Positions 1-6,198 of a stretch of 8,302 nucleotides of DNA are shown here, one piece after another (positions within the stretch are counted from its first letter, which is position 1; each line of letters begins with the position of its first letter). The position numbers and the translations under genes are program-made. This stretch comes from Brevibacillus sp. (GTDB taxonomy: Bacteria > Bacillota > Bacilli > Brevibacillales > Brevibacillaceae): assembly GCA_029240815.1 (NCBI GenBank), contig JARDZO010000252.1:1-8302 (forward strand), read 5' to 3'. The notes beneath the pieces are model-generated. The model saw only the letters and a list, made by a program, of their open reading frames with translations. It searched no databases and was not told the DNA's origin.

Positions 1-248
1 AGGCTGCAGTGACTGGCAGAACACGTGAGGGCTGGCAGGAATGGCGACAAATGCGTCTGGAGGAAGGACAAGCAGGCCAACAACCTGAGGAAGAAGCAGA
101 ATCTCGTGTGGTTGCGGCCGAGACTGATTTGACCGATTCTGTGGAACAAGTACAAGTACAAGTACAAGCAGAGGCAGCGCCAGTTCCAGCTCCACAGGTC
201 CAGGTACGATTCTATCTGTTGGAAAAGTTGGAGAAGCTGTTCTCTTAA
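1..248 (+). CDS. spoIIR: Stage II sporulation protein R, C-terminal end (partial)
   Basis: The reading frame is already open at the window edge (codons in phase from base 3) and stops with TAA at 246-248, so this is the 3' end of a longer gene; the GTG at base 9 is probably an internal valine codon. What is visible is a basic/acidic stretch, a low-complexity Glu/Gln/Val/Pro/Ala linker containing VQVQVQ, and a hydrophobic-amphipathic end VRFYLLEKLEKLFS. SpoIIR is the secreted forespore signal that triggers processing of pro-sigma-E in the mother cell. The call rests mainly on synteny (spoIIR lies upstream of ywlC in Bacillus) and on the C-terminal motif; the conserved SpoIIR core lies outside the window. 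It could be another secreted protein with an acidic linker, so confidence is moderate. Confidence 0.62.
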   Translation, partial: AAVTGRTREGWQEWRQMRLEEGQAGQQPEEEAESRVVAAETDLTDSVEQVQVQVQAEAAPVPAPQVQVRFYLLEKLEKLFS

Positions 249-256
249 ATAGTAAG

Positions 257-296
257 GACGAAACGACACCCGGCAGAGGCTAGGTGTCGTTTCGTC
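257..296. terminator. Bidirectional terminator hairpin between convergent genes
   Basis: A perfect 14-bp inverted repeat (arms 257-270 and 283-296, left arm GACGAAACGACACC) with a 12-nt loop lies between the stop of the spoIIR-like gene (248) and the stop of the minus-strand DUF3298 gene (313). Its position suits termination from both sides. Neither flank has a long T run: the plus side continues TCGATC, and the minus side has only a short TATTTAA. It may therefore be a weak or factor-assisted terminator. Confidence 0.7.
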
Positions 297-312
297 TCGA
301 TCAAGGATTCAT

Positions 313-1107
313 TTATTGCAGTAACGCTTTTACATCTGGCTTCAGCAGGTTGAGGAAGCTGTGCGAAGGAATCGTGAAGGCTGGCATTCCCGCAGCATAA
401 GGAGCGATTTCATACTGAGTGAAATGAATGACGAGATTCCCGTTTTCAAAGGAGAAAGGTTGATTTTCAGCAATAGATTCAAAGCCGTAAACATCTGCAA
501 TCTCAGCGTTAGACTGAATTTGTTGTTTGATTAGATTGTTCAGTACATAACGATAGTCGTAGCCTGGCTGGAACAAATCGGACAGCTGGAGGTTTTTTGC
601 TTTGTCCAGATTGGCGATGTTGTAATACGTTACGTTAGCCATTCCATGAGCCCCACCCGTGTATGTGTATGTTTGTACGGAAAAGGCTACAAGCTTGCCG
701 ACGGACTGGACTTTATAAGAAATATCGAGGGCATGTGGGCGAACAGGATATCCATATTTCTTGGCATCAATCGCATCTTGCTTGCCACCGATTTGACGAG
801 CTTTGAGTTCATCCTGAGCAAACTTAAGGAGGTCGGCATTCAATTTGGCTTCGAATGCTTTATCAGTCAAGCCGCTGATGACAGGCAGCGAGATATTGGC
901 TTCATACTCAGCTGTTTTCTGTTGAATGACTTTCGATGTAATCACGACACCTTTTGCCTGTGGTTTTTGGGCTTGTATGACTGGCGTAACGGGTTTTGTC
1001 GGTGCTGCCGGTTGGGCTGCGGTTGCTGCGAATGCCGGTGCGGTTACAGCGCTGAGCAGGATAGCAGAGCTAACAACATTTACTGCCAAAGATTTGAACA
1101 ATTTCAT
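313..1107 (-). CDS. Secreted DUF4163/DUF3298 (RsiV/PdaC-like extracellular domain) protein
   Basis: A 264-residue protein read from ATG at 1107. The N-terminus is a classical signal peptide: basic MKLFK, a hydrophobic core, and a likely cleavage after AFA at residue 27. A Pro/Ala/Gln-rich spacer follows (about 28-52). The mature part resembles DUF4163 (about 55-155, with YTYTGGAHG at 147-155) followed by DUF3298 (about 165-255, with FTQYEIAPYAAG at 219-230). These domains occur in the extracellular part of the lysozyme-sensing anti-sigma factor RsiV and in the deacetylase PdaC. Here there is no cytoplasmic anti-sigma segment, no internal membrane helix and no deacetylase domain, so it should be an exported stand-alone copy. 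A Shine-Dalgarno AAAGGA lies at 1121-1126, 13 nt before the start, which is slightly long, but no better in-frame start exists. Ligand and role are unknown; I saw no clear promoter. Confidence 0.82.
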   Translation of the reverse strand: MKLFKSLAVNVVSSAILLSAVTAPAFAATAAQPAAPTKPVTPVIQAQKPQAKGVVITSKVIQQKTAEYEANISLPVISGLTDKAFEAKLNADLLKFAQDELKARQIGGKQDAIDAKKYGYPVRPHALDISYKVQSVGKLVAFSVQTYTYTGGAHGMANVTYYNIANLDKAKNLQLSDLFQPGYDYRYVLNNLIKQQIQSNAEIADVYGFESIAENQPFSFENGNLVIHFTQYEIAPYAAGMPAFTIPSHSFLNLLKPDVKALLQ

Positions 1108-1213
1108 ATGAATGTCACGATCCTTTCAATAAGGGGCCGTCTTAGATTTTGTTGACTCCCTTATCCTACTACATCTGTGTGAGACGATAGGTTAAGAATT
1201 GGTAACAATGACT

Positions 1214-1432
1214 TTTTCCACGGGGTTTGGAGAAGTTATTCACAAGTTACCCACAGGCTGTTGAAAACTTTAATCAGCACATCTATACTAAAGGCACTCA
1301 TTATAAAGAAACGTGCTAGAGAAAGGACATTTATAGAATGGAACGAAACATAGTGACGAGAGTTTGGTCTGTGGATAACGATGTGGAAAATGCTGTGGAA
1401 AAAATACAAAGTTGTACACAGATTGTGGATGC
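1214..1432. promoter_or_regulatory. DnaA-box cluster flanking the ywlC promoter
   Basis: Compared with the DnaA box TTATCCACA, plus-strand matches are TTTTCCACG (1214-1222, two mismatches), TTATTCACA (1236-1244, one) and TTACCCACA (1247-1255, one). Minus-strand matches, read on plus, are TGTGGATAA (1370-1378, perfect), TGTGGAAAA (1382-1390 and 1394-1402, one mismatch each) and TGTGGATGC (1424-1432, two mismatches). TTGTACACA at 1412-1420 is a weaker site (two). Spacings within groups are 11 and 12 nt, close to a helical turn. The first group abuts the -35 box, and the second lies inside ywlC codons 11-32. Another near match, TTATCCACG, is at 1596-1604. From memory, ywlC is one of the few loci outside oriC where DnaA binding was mapped in B. 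subtilis. Binding here is inferred, not shown. Confidence 0.75.
1261..1289 (+). promoter_or_regulatory. Sigma-A promoter of the ywlC-mntP-ywlE unit
   Basis: TTGAAA (1261-1266) and TATACT (1284-1289) are separated by exactly 17 nt. Each hexamer is one base from the vegetative consensus. The expected transcription start is around 1295-1297, about 40 nt before the ywlC ATG. A one-mismatch DnaA box ends at 1255, five bases before the -35 hexamer, so DnaA could plausibly act on this promoter. Confidence 0.85.
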
Positions 1433-2429
1433 AGCGCGTTTTCTCCGTGAAGATGCGGCTGTCGCGTTCCCAACGGAGACGGTCTATGGTTTGGGAGCCA
1501 ATGCATTGTCCAATGATGCAGTGGAAAAAATATTTGCAGCAAAAGGCAGACCTAGTGATAATCCACTGATTGTGCATATTGCTACAAAGGAGCAGTTATC
1601 CACGGTCGCTTCTGATATTTCTGCCAAAGCGGAGCGATTGATGGATGCTTTCTGGCCAGGCCCACTGACTATTATCTTGCCAAAAACGGAACAAGTAGCT
1701 TCATTAGTGACTGCTGGACTGGATTCAGTCGGGGTACGCATGCCTGATCATCCGGTTGCGCTCGCATTGATCGCAGCAGCTGGTGTCCCCATTGCAGCTC
1801 CTAGTGCCAATCGTTCCGGTCGCCCGAGTCCAACGACAGCAGAACACGTGCTTGCAGATCTGGATGGCCGTGTAGCAGGTGTTGTGGATGGTGGGGCGAC
1901 GGGTGTAGGACTCGAATCGACAGTGATAGATGTGACTGTTGAGCCACCTGTGATTCTCCGTCCTGGAGGCATTACTCGTGAACAGCTGGAAGAGGTGATT
2001 GGGGCCGTAGATTTGGATCCATCCTTTCAGGCAGGAGCTTTGGAGACTCCTCGTGCACCAGGCATGAAATACACGCACTATGCGCCAGAGGGGGAAATGT
2101 GGCTGGTAGATGGTGACGAGGAGCATGTACGCGAAAAAATGGGTGACATGCTTCGCGATGCCAAACAGCACGGTCGAAAAACCGGTGTCCTGGCCACCAC
2201 AGAAACCTCTGTTTATTGGCAAGCGCATCCTGATGCCGATGTGGTTCTCTCGGTAGGCTCACGAAGCGATCTGGGAGAAGTCGCGCATCAGTTGTACGCC
2301 GTACTGCGTGATTTTGACCATCATAAAGCCCAGTTTATCGTAGGAGAGACTTTCTCTCGCGAGGGACTAGGTATGGCGGTCATGAATCGCCTGGAAAAAG
2401 CAGCAGGAGGCCGCATTCAGCAAGCCTAA
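1338..2429 (+). CDS. ywlC: Threonylcarbamoyl-AMP synthase, Sua5 type
   Basis: A 363-residue Sua5-type enzyme (TsaC domain plus Sua5 domain). It makes L-threonylcarbamoyl-AMP from threonine, bicarbonate and ATP, the first step of the t6A37 modification of tRNAs reading ANN codons. Visible motifs in the TsaC/YrdC domain are PTETVYGLGA (45-54), KGRPSDNPL (69-77), APSANRSGRPSPT (154-166), LESTV (192-196) and RPGGIT (208-213). The C-terminal Sua5 domain starts near 239 with PGMKYTHYAP (241-250). Length matches two-domain family members of about 345-365 residues. The ATG at 1338 has a good GAAAGGA ribosome site at 1321-1327, 10 nt upstream. The poorly conserved first 40 residues include SVDNDVENAVEK, whose codons contain three DnaA-box sequences. 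It is the first gene of the unit with mntP and ywlE. A TsaC-only protein is unlikely, given the Sua5 domain. Confidence 0.95.
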   Translation: MERNIVTRVWSVDNDVENAVEKIQSCTQIVDAARFLREDAAVAFPTETVYGLGANALSNDAVEKIFAAKGRPSDNPLIVHIATKEQLSTVASDISAKAERLMDAFWPGPLTIILPKTEQVASLVTAGLDSVGVRMPDHPVALALIAAAGVPIAAPSANRSGRPSPTTAEHVLADLDGRVAGVVDGGATGVGLESTVIDVTVEPPVILRPGGITREQLEEVIGAVDLDPSFQAGALETPRAPGMKYTHYAPEGEMWLVDGDEEHVREKMGDMLRDAKQHGRKTGVLATTETSVYWQAHPDADVVLSVGSRSDLGEVAHQLYAVLRDFDHHKAQFIVGETFSREGLGMAVMNRLEKAAGGRIQQA

Positions 2430-2474
2430 ATTGTCTTGTCTAAACTCCTTCTTGTCCGCATAGGTTGAAGAGAC

Positions 2475-2487
2475 GAGGAGGGGGAGG
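2475..2487 (+). promoter_or_regulatory. Strong ribosome binding site fixing the mntP TTG start
   Basis: The purine run GAGGAGGGGGAGG contains two Shine-Dalgarno-like cores, AGGAGG (2476-2481) and GGAGG (2483-2487). They lie 10 and 4 nt before the TTG at 2492. A longer frame from TTG at 2465 would translate this site as Arg-Gly-Gly-Gly-Gly and has no comparable site of its own, so 2492 is the preferred start. Confidence 0.75.
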
Positions 2488-2491
2488 CCAG

Positions 2492-3049
2492 TTGGATCAA
2501 GTCTTGTTTCAGTGGGGGCAATTTCTGACCTTGCTCATGATAGCCTTTGCTTTGAGCATGGATGCCTTTTCGTTGGGGATCGGCGTAGGCATGGTAGGTA
2601 TTCGATTACGGGAAATACTAAAAGTTAGCATCACCATCGGACTTTTTCATATAGGCATGCCTATTGTGGGAATCCTCGTCGGAGCGTATTTGTCTGATCT
2701 GGTTGGGGATATCGCCGTTTTTATCGGTGGAGGTGTCCTCATGGCGATAGGTTTGCATATGTTATGGAACGGATTCGTCAATGGCGATCAAAAGGTTTTG
2801 AGGACCAAAGGCTTTGGTCTGATGGTCTTTGCCTTCAGTGTGAGTCTGGATGCTTTGACTGTCGGGTTTTCTTTCGGTTTGATCGAGGTGAATAGGCTGC
2901 TGGCTATCTCCCTCTTTGGCATTATGGGAGGTGCCATGTCGTACTTCGGTTTGCTTCTTGGCAGAAGTGTGGGAGGATGGCTGGGGGATTATAGCGAATT
3001 AGTAGGTGGACTTATTTTGTTTTGTTTTGGGTTAAAATTTATCTTATAG
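2492..3049 (+). CDS. mntP: Manganese efflux pump MntP
   Basis: A 185-residue polytopic membrane protein of the MntP (formerly YebN/YwlD) family, which exports Mn2+ across the cytoplasmic membrane. It is almost entirely hydrophobic, with about six predicted helices in two related halves. Each half carries the family signature with its membrane aspartate: ALSMDAFSLGIGVG (D24) and SVSLDALTVGFSFG (D120). The TTG start at 2492 is chosen from the strong ribosome site just upstream; starting at 2465 would add an implausible basic Gly-rich leader. It follows ywlC by 62 bp and precedes ywlE by 32 bp with no hairpin between, suggesting co-transcription. The 62-bp gap is too short for the yybP-ykoY manganese riboswitch that precedes mntP in some bacteria, so I see no direct Mn control here. 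Confidence 0.9.
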   Translation: MDQVLFQWGQFLTLLMIAFALSMDAFSLGIGVGMVGIRLREILKVSITIGLFHIGMPIVGILVGAYLSDLVGDIAVFIGGGVLMAIGLHMLWNGFVNGDQKVLRTKGFGLMVFAFSVSLDALTVGFSFGLIEVNRLLAISLFGIMGGAMSYFGLLLGRSVGGWLGDYSELVGGLILFCFGLKFIL

Positions 3050-3066
3050 CACGATGGCGCAGGCAG

Positions 3067-3073
3067 AAGGAGG
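3067..3073 (+). promoter_or_regulatory. Ribosome binding site that decides the ywlE GTG start
   Basis: AAGGAGG lies exactly 8 nt before the GTG at 3082. The frame is open further upstream to 3022, but that extension would overlap the end of mntP and has no such site. The protein from the GTG begins just as the phosphatase family does (VKRILFVCTGNTCRS). Confidence 0.85.
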
Positions 3074-3081
3074 CGAGATAC

Positions 3082-3546
3082 GTGAAACGGATATTGTTTG
3101 TCTGCACAGGCAACACATGCCGCAGTCCAATGGCAGAGGCGATGTTTCGCGTCAAAACGGCAGGACAAGGCTATGAAGTTCGCTCCGCAGGCGTGGCAGC
3201 TTTTGACGGACAATCAGCTTCGCTTCATGCCAGAGAGATAATGGCAGAGCGCGGGATCGAGCATGTACATCAGTCTAGCCGGCTTGATGCGGGGCTCATC
3301 GACTGGTCTGACGTGATCTTGACCATGACGACTAGTCATAAGAATGCCATCCTAACGTATTTTCCCACTGCGGCGGGCAAGGTACATACCTTGCGAGATT
3401 TCGTTGGTGTGGAAGGCTATGGTGATATAGCCGACCCGTTTGGTGGGACATTGGAGGATTATCGCAGGTGTGCCGAAGAAATCGACGAGTCTCTGGACAG
3501 GCTCTCTGTTCGATTGCTCCAGGAGCGTTTTCGTGAATCGCGTTAA
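3082..3546 (+). CDS. ywlE: Protein-arginine phosphatase YwlE
   Basis: A 154-residue low-molecular-weight tyrosine-phosphatase-fold enzyme. YwlE removes phosphate from phosphoarginine placed on proteins by the kinase McsB, opposing arginine-phosphate tagging for ClpCP. The catalytic P-loop CTGNTCRS is at 8-15, with nucleophile C8 and phosphate-binding R14. T12 is the threonine that in B. subtilis YwlE gives arginine over tyrosine specificity. The general acid is in DPF at 118-120. GTG at 3082 is the start, based on the AAGGAGG 8 nt upstream. It is probably the last gene of the ywlC-mntP-ywlE unit, since a hairpin follows within 6 nt. The kinase mcsB is not in this window. A plain tyrosine phosphatase is the alternative, but T12 and the neighbourhood argue against it. 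Confidence 0.94.
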   Translation: MKRILFVCTGNTCRSPMAEAMFRVKTAGQGYEVRSAGVAAFDGQSASLHAREIMAERGIEHVHQSSRLDAGLIDWSDVILTMTTSHKNAILTYFPTAAGKVHTLRDFVGVEGYGDIADPFGGTLEDYRRCAEEIDESLDRLSVRLLQERFRESR

Positions 3547-3551
3547 GAATG

Positions 3552-3580
3552 AGGTGCTGGTGACAGACCAGTACCTTGTT
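3552..3580 (+). terminator. Possible weak terminator after ywlE
   Basis: AGGTGCTGGT (3552-3561) can pair with ACCAGTACCT (3567-3576) in a 10-bp stem with one G-U pair and a 5-nt loop. It starts 5 nt after the ywlE stop and is followed by TTGTTTCGTG. The T run is broken and short, so termination would be partial. Its place just before the rpiB promoter supports the call. Confidence 0.45.
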
Positions 3581-3628
3581 TCGTGTGAGAGTACGAACAT
3601 TTTCTTCGTCAAAAGGTTAAATGTTCAC

Positions 3629-3657
3629 TTTTTACTTATGCGATTATGATGTATAAT
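3629..3657 (+). promoter_or_regulatory. Probable sigma-A promoter of rpiB-ywlG-glyA
   Basis: A perfect -10 hexamer TATAAT is at 3652-3657, 33 nt before the rpiB ATG. The -35 region is poor: TTTTTA (3629-3634) at 17-nt spacing or TTTACT (3631-3636) at 15-nt spacing. The region is AT-rich compared with its surroundings. The -10 is convincing, but the exact -35 is uncertain. Confidence 0.62.
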
Positions 3658-3690
3658 GAGTGAGATCATGAACAAGCGAGGGATGACAAG

Positions 3691-4146
3691 ATGAAAGTAG
3701 CGATTGCTGCTGATCATGGCGGATACAAGCTGAAAGAGGAGATCAAGACTCTGTTGACTTCCTTGAATATCCAGACGGAAGACTTTGGCTGTTCTTGTGC
3801 TGATTCGGTTGATTACCCAGATTATGCTCTGCCAGTAGCTGAAAAAGTAGCAGCAGGCGAGTTTGACCGTGGGATTCTGGTCTGCGGGACTGGGATTGGT
3901 ATGTCTATTGCTGCCAACAAGGTGCCAGGTATTCGTTGCGCATTGGTGCACGACACTTTCTCGGCAAGGGCAACTCGCGAGCACAACAACACCAATGTAC
4001 TGGCCATGGGCGAACGTGTTATTGGTCCTGGATTAGCACTCGATATCGTGAAAATCTGGCTGGAGACGGAGTTCCAAGGTGGACGCCATGAACGCCGGGT
4101 GGAAAAGATCACCGAGATCGAAGCGAAACACGCGGGAGTGAAGTAA
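3691..4146 (+). CDS. rpiB: Ribose-5-phosphate isomerase B
   Basis: A 151-residue RpiB/LacAB-family isomerase, interconverting ribose 5-phosphate and ribulose 5-phosphate in the cytoplasmic pentose phosphate pathway. Motifs: AADHGGYKLK (6-15, substrate-binding D8 and H9), YPDYA (42-46), CGTGIGMSIAANKVPG (65-80) with C65 as the likely catalytic base, LVHD (85-88) and EHNNTNVLAMG (97-107) with H98. Length matches the family's roughly 145-155 residues. The ATG at 3691 has GAGGGA (3678-3683) 7 nt upstream. The stop codon is directly followed by the ywlG GTG, so the two are probably translationally coupled. Sugar isomerases such as LacA/LacB are the nearest alternative, but the neighbours are those of rpiB (ywlF) in B. 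subtilis. Confidence 0.94.
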   Translation: MKVAIAADHGGYKLKEEIKTLLTSLNIQTEDFGCSCADSVDYPDYALPVAEKVAAGEFDRGILVCGTGIGMSIAANKVPGIRCALVHDTFSARATREHNNTNVLAMGERVIGPGLALDIVKIWLETEFQGGRHERRVEKITEIEAKHAGVK

Positions 4147-4716
4147 GTGGATCTGCTCGCCATTGAAAAACAGGTCAACGAAGTTGTAGAAGAAGTTGCC
4201 CGCATGGCAGAGCTTGCGCCTGGACAAGTCATTGTCATCGGCTGCAGTACCAGCGAAGTTCTGGGCAAGCATATCGGCAAGGCAGGGAGCAAAGAAGTAG
4301 CAGCTGCCCTTTATCGTGGCATTCGCACCGTTCAGGAACAGAGCGGGTTTGCCGTGGCCTTCCAGTGTTGTGAACATTTAAACAGGGCATTGGTCGTGGA
4401 ACGTGAAGTGATGGAGCGATACGGATGGGATGAGGTATCGGTCGTCCCCGTTCCGACAGCAGGCGGTTCCATGGCAGCCCACGCTTACCTACAGATGAAG
4501 GATGCTGTTGTGGTAGAGCATATTCGTGCTCATGCTGGTATTGATATCGGCGATACGTTGATCGGCATGCATTTGAAGCATGTTGCGGTACCTGTGCGCC
4601 CATCCCATCGTGTTGTAGGGGAAGCGCATGTAACAGCAGCGCGGACTCGTCCCAAGTTGATTGGCGGTTCTCGTGCTGAGTACGAATCAGCACCACTCAA
4701 TGAGAGTTGTACCTAA
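4147..4716 (+). CDS. ywlG: YwlG, TIGR01440/UPF0340 family, function unknown
   Basis: A 189-residue soluble protein of the YwlG family, for which I know no established function. Conserved-looking blocks are GCSTSEVLGKHIGKAGS (32-48), FQCCEHLNRALVVE (72-85, with a Cys-Cys-Glu-His), GGSMAAHAY (106-114), GIDIGDTLIGMHLKHVAVPV (131-150) and TRPKLIGGSRA (167-177). There is no signal peptide or membrane helix. The GTG at 4147 abuts the rpiB stop (zero spacing), and its ribosome site GGGAG (4134-4138) lies in the last codons of rpiB, which points to coupled translation. It sits between a pentose phosphate isomerase and serine hydroxymethyltransferase, as in B. subtilis. The position hints at central metabolism but proves nothing. 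Family assignment is secure; role is open. Confidence 0.88.
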   Translation: MDLLAIEKQVNEVVEEVARMAELAPGQVIVIGCSTSEVLGKHIGKAGSKEVAAALYRGIRTVQEQSGFAVAFQCCEHLNRALVVEREVMERYGWDEVSVVPVPTAGGSMAAHAYLQMKDAVVVEHIRAHAGIDIGDTLIGMHLKHVAVPVRPSHRVVGEAHVTAARTRPKLIGGSRAEYESAPLNESCT

Positions 4717-4761
4717 AAAGAATGTGAGATAAGCTCATGTTCACGAAGGAGAGAATAGATC

Positions 4762-6012
4762 ATGCTAGATTTTTTGCGTAAACAAGACCCACAAGTATTG
4801 GAAGCCATCCAGTTGGAGCTGGGAAGACAGCGCGACAAGATTGAACTGATTGCGTCCGAGAACTTCGTTAGCCGTGCTGTTATGGAAGCAATGGGAACCG
4901 TCCTGACAAACAAATACGCAGAAGGTTACCCAGGCCGTCGTTACTACGGCGGATGCGAATACGTGGACATCGCTGAAAACATTGCACGTGATCGCGTCAA
5001 AGAACTGTTTGGTGCAGAACACGCAAACGTTCAACCGCACTCTGGCGCTCAAGCTAACATGGCTGTGTACTTCACCATTTTGAAGCCAGGCGATACAGTA
5101 CTCGGTATGAACCTGTCCCACGGTGGTCACTTGACGCACGGAAGCCCTGTTAACTTCTCCGGTACCTTGTACAACTTCGTAGAGTACGGTGTAGATCAGG
5201 AATCCCATCTCATCAATTACGAGGACGTTCGTGCAAAAGCTCTGGAGCACAAACCAAAATTGATCGTTGCTGGTGCGAGCGCTTATCCACGTACTATTGA
5301 CTTTGCTAAATTCCGCGAGATCGCGGATGAAGTGGGCGCATACTTCATGGTAGACATGGCGCACATCGCTGGTCTGGTAGCAGCTGGTCTGCATCCAAAC
5401 CCAGTGCCGCATGCACACTTCGTTACTTCTACTACTCACAAAACCTTGCGCGGACCACGCGGCGGTCTGATCCTCTGCAAAGAAGAATTTGCAAAAGCGA
5501 TCGACAAATCCGTATTCCCTGGCGTACAAGGTGGACCATTGATGCACGTGATCGCGGCAAAAGCTGTTTCGTTTGGCGAAGCACTGCAACCTGATTTCAA
5601 AGACTACGCAGCTCGCATTGTAAGCAATGCAAAAGCATTTGCTGAAGCACTGAAAGCAGAAGGCCTGACCCTTGTATCTGATGGCACCGATAACCACCTG
5701 GTGCTGGTAGACGTGAGCAAAGTCGGCTTGACTGGTAAAGTGGCTGAGCATCTGTTGGACGAAGTGAGCATTACGACTAACAAAAACACCATTCCTTACG
5801 ATTCCGAAAGCCCGTTCGTTACCAGCGGTGTTCGCATGGGTACTCCAGCGGTAACTAGCCGTGGCTTTGATGAAGAAGCAATGAAAGAAGTAGCGGCAAT
5901 CATCGCGCTGACTTTGAAAAACCCAGAAGATGCAGCGAAACACGAAGAAGCACGTGGGCGTGTAGCGGCTCTGTGCCAACGCTACCCGATGTACGAAGGA
6001 TTGGAAATCTAA
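4762..6012 (+). CDS. glyA: Serine hydroxymethyltransferase
   Basis: A 416-residue PLP-dependent enzyme that converts serine and tetrahydrofolate to glycine and 5,10-methylene-tetrahydrofolate, the main entry to the one-carbon pool. Motifs: IASENFVS (30-37), [15 protein letters not shown] (50-64), HSGAQANM (93-100), [10 protein letters not shown] (196-205, PLP-contacting D198 and H201), [14 protein letters not shown] (222-235, Schiff-base K227) and SGVRMGTPA (355-363, substrate carboxylate R358). Length and layout are typical of bacterial enzymes. The ATG at 4762 has AAGGAG (4746-4751) 10 nt upstream. It follows ywlG by 45 bp with no hairpin and ends at a strong terminator, so it is probably the last gene of the rpiB unit. 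Codon use is strongly biased: no TTA, CTA or TCA codon occurs, as the matching antisense frame is open throughout. This fits high expression. Confidence 0.98.
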   Translation: MLDFLRKQDPQVLEAIQLELGRQRDKIELIASENFVSRAVMEAMGTVLTNKYAEGYPGRRYYGGCEYVDIAENIARDRVKELFGAEHANVQPHSGAQANMAVYFTILKPGDTVLGMNLSHGGHLTHGSPVNFSGTLYNFVEYGVDQESHLINYEDVRAKALEHKPKLIVAGASAYPRTIDFAKFREIADEVGAYFMVDMAHIAGLVAAGLHPNPVPHAHFVTSTTHKTLRGPRGGLILCKEEFAKAIDKSVFPGVQGGPLMHVIAAKAVSFGEALQPDFKDYAARIVSNAKAFAEALKAEGLTLVSDGTDNHLVLVDVSKVGLTGKVAEHLLDEVSITTNKNTIPYDSESPFVTSGVRMGTPAVTSRGFDEEAMKEVAAIIALTLKNPEDAAKHEEARGRVAALCQRYPMYEGLEI

Positions 6013-6024
6013 AATACTAGTTTG

Positions 6025-6055
6025 AAAACAGACCCACCAAGGGTCTGTTTTTTTT
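6025..6055 (+). terminator. Intrinsic terminator of glyA
   Basis: A perfect 11-bp stem (AAAACAGACCC 6025-6035, GGGTCTGTTTT 6041-6051) with a 5-nt loop ACCAA is followed by a run of eight T (6048-6055). It begins 12 nt after the glyA stop. This is a textbook rho-independent terminator and separates glyA from upp transcription. Confidence 0.97.
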
Positions 6056-6059
6056 ACGT

Positions 6060-6183
6060 ATAGGAATTTAAAAGCGAAATACATATGAATTCCGGACCGC
6101 ATGGAAACTTTCCGCTTAAACGCGGTCGTTCCTTCATGAGTTAGCATCGGTAGAGGTTTTCTTAACAGATAGGAATTTTAAAG
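6060..6183 (+). repeat. Imperfect 15-bp direct repeat, period 109
   Basis: ATAGGAATTTAAAAG at 6060-6074 recurs as ATAGGAATTTTAAAG at 6169-6183, with one mismatch. The 94 bp between the copies contain a nested hairpin (6095-6127). The first copy starts five bases after the glyA terminator T run. This could be a target-site-like duplication, a regulator's binding site used twice, or chance in AT-rich DNA. Confidence 0.5.
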
Positions 6184-6198
6184 ATTTATGGTGGCACG

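Noticed and set aside
646..1155. 169-codon plus-strand frame opposite the DUF3298 gene
   Set aside because: It is Cys-rich, lacks a ribosome site and lies antisense to a gene with a clear signal peptide and domain motifs. It is a shadow frame.
2430..2491. Manganese (yybP-ykoY) riboswitch before mntP
   Set aside because: The gap is only 62 bp and shows no suitable helices or terminator. mntP appears to be an internal gene of the ywlC unit.
4706..4736. Promoter-like TTGTAC and TAAGCT pair before glyA
   Set aside because: The -10 hexamer is poor and there is no terminator after ywlG. Read-through from the rpiB promoter explains glyA expression.
4765..6147. 460-codon minus-strand frame opposite glyA as a gene
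   Set aside because: Its composition is unnatural, it sits in exact codon register with glyA, and codon bias explains its openness.
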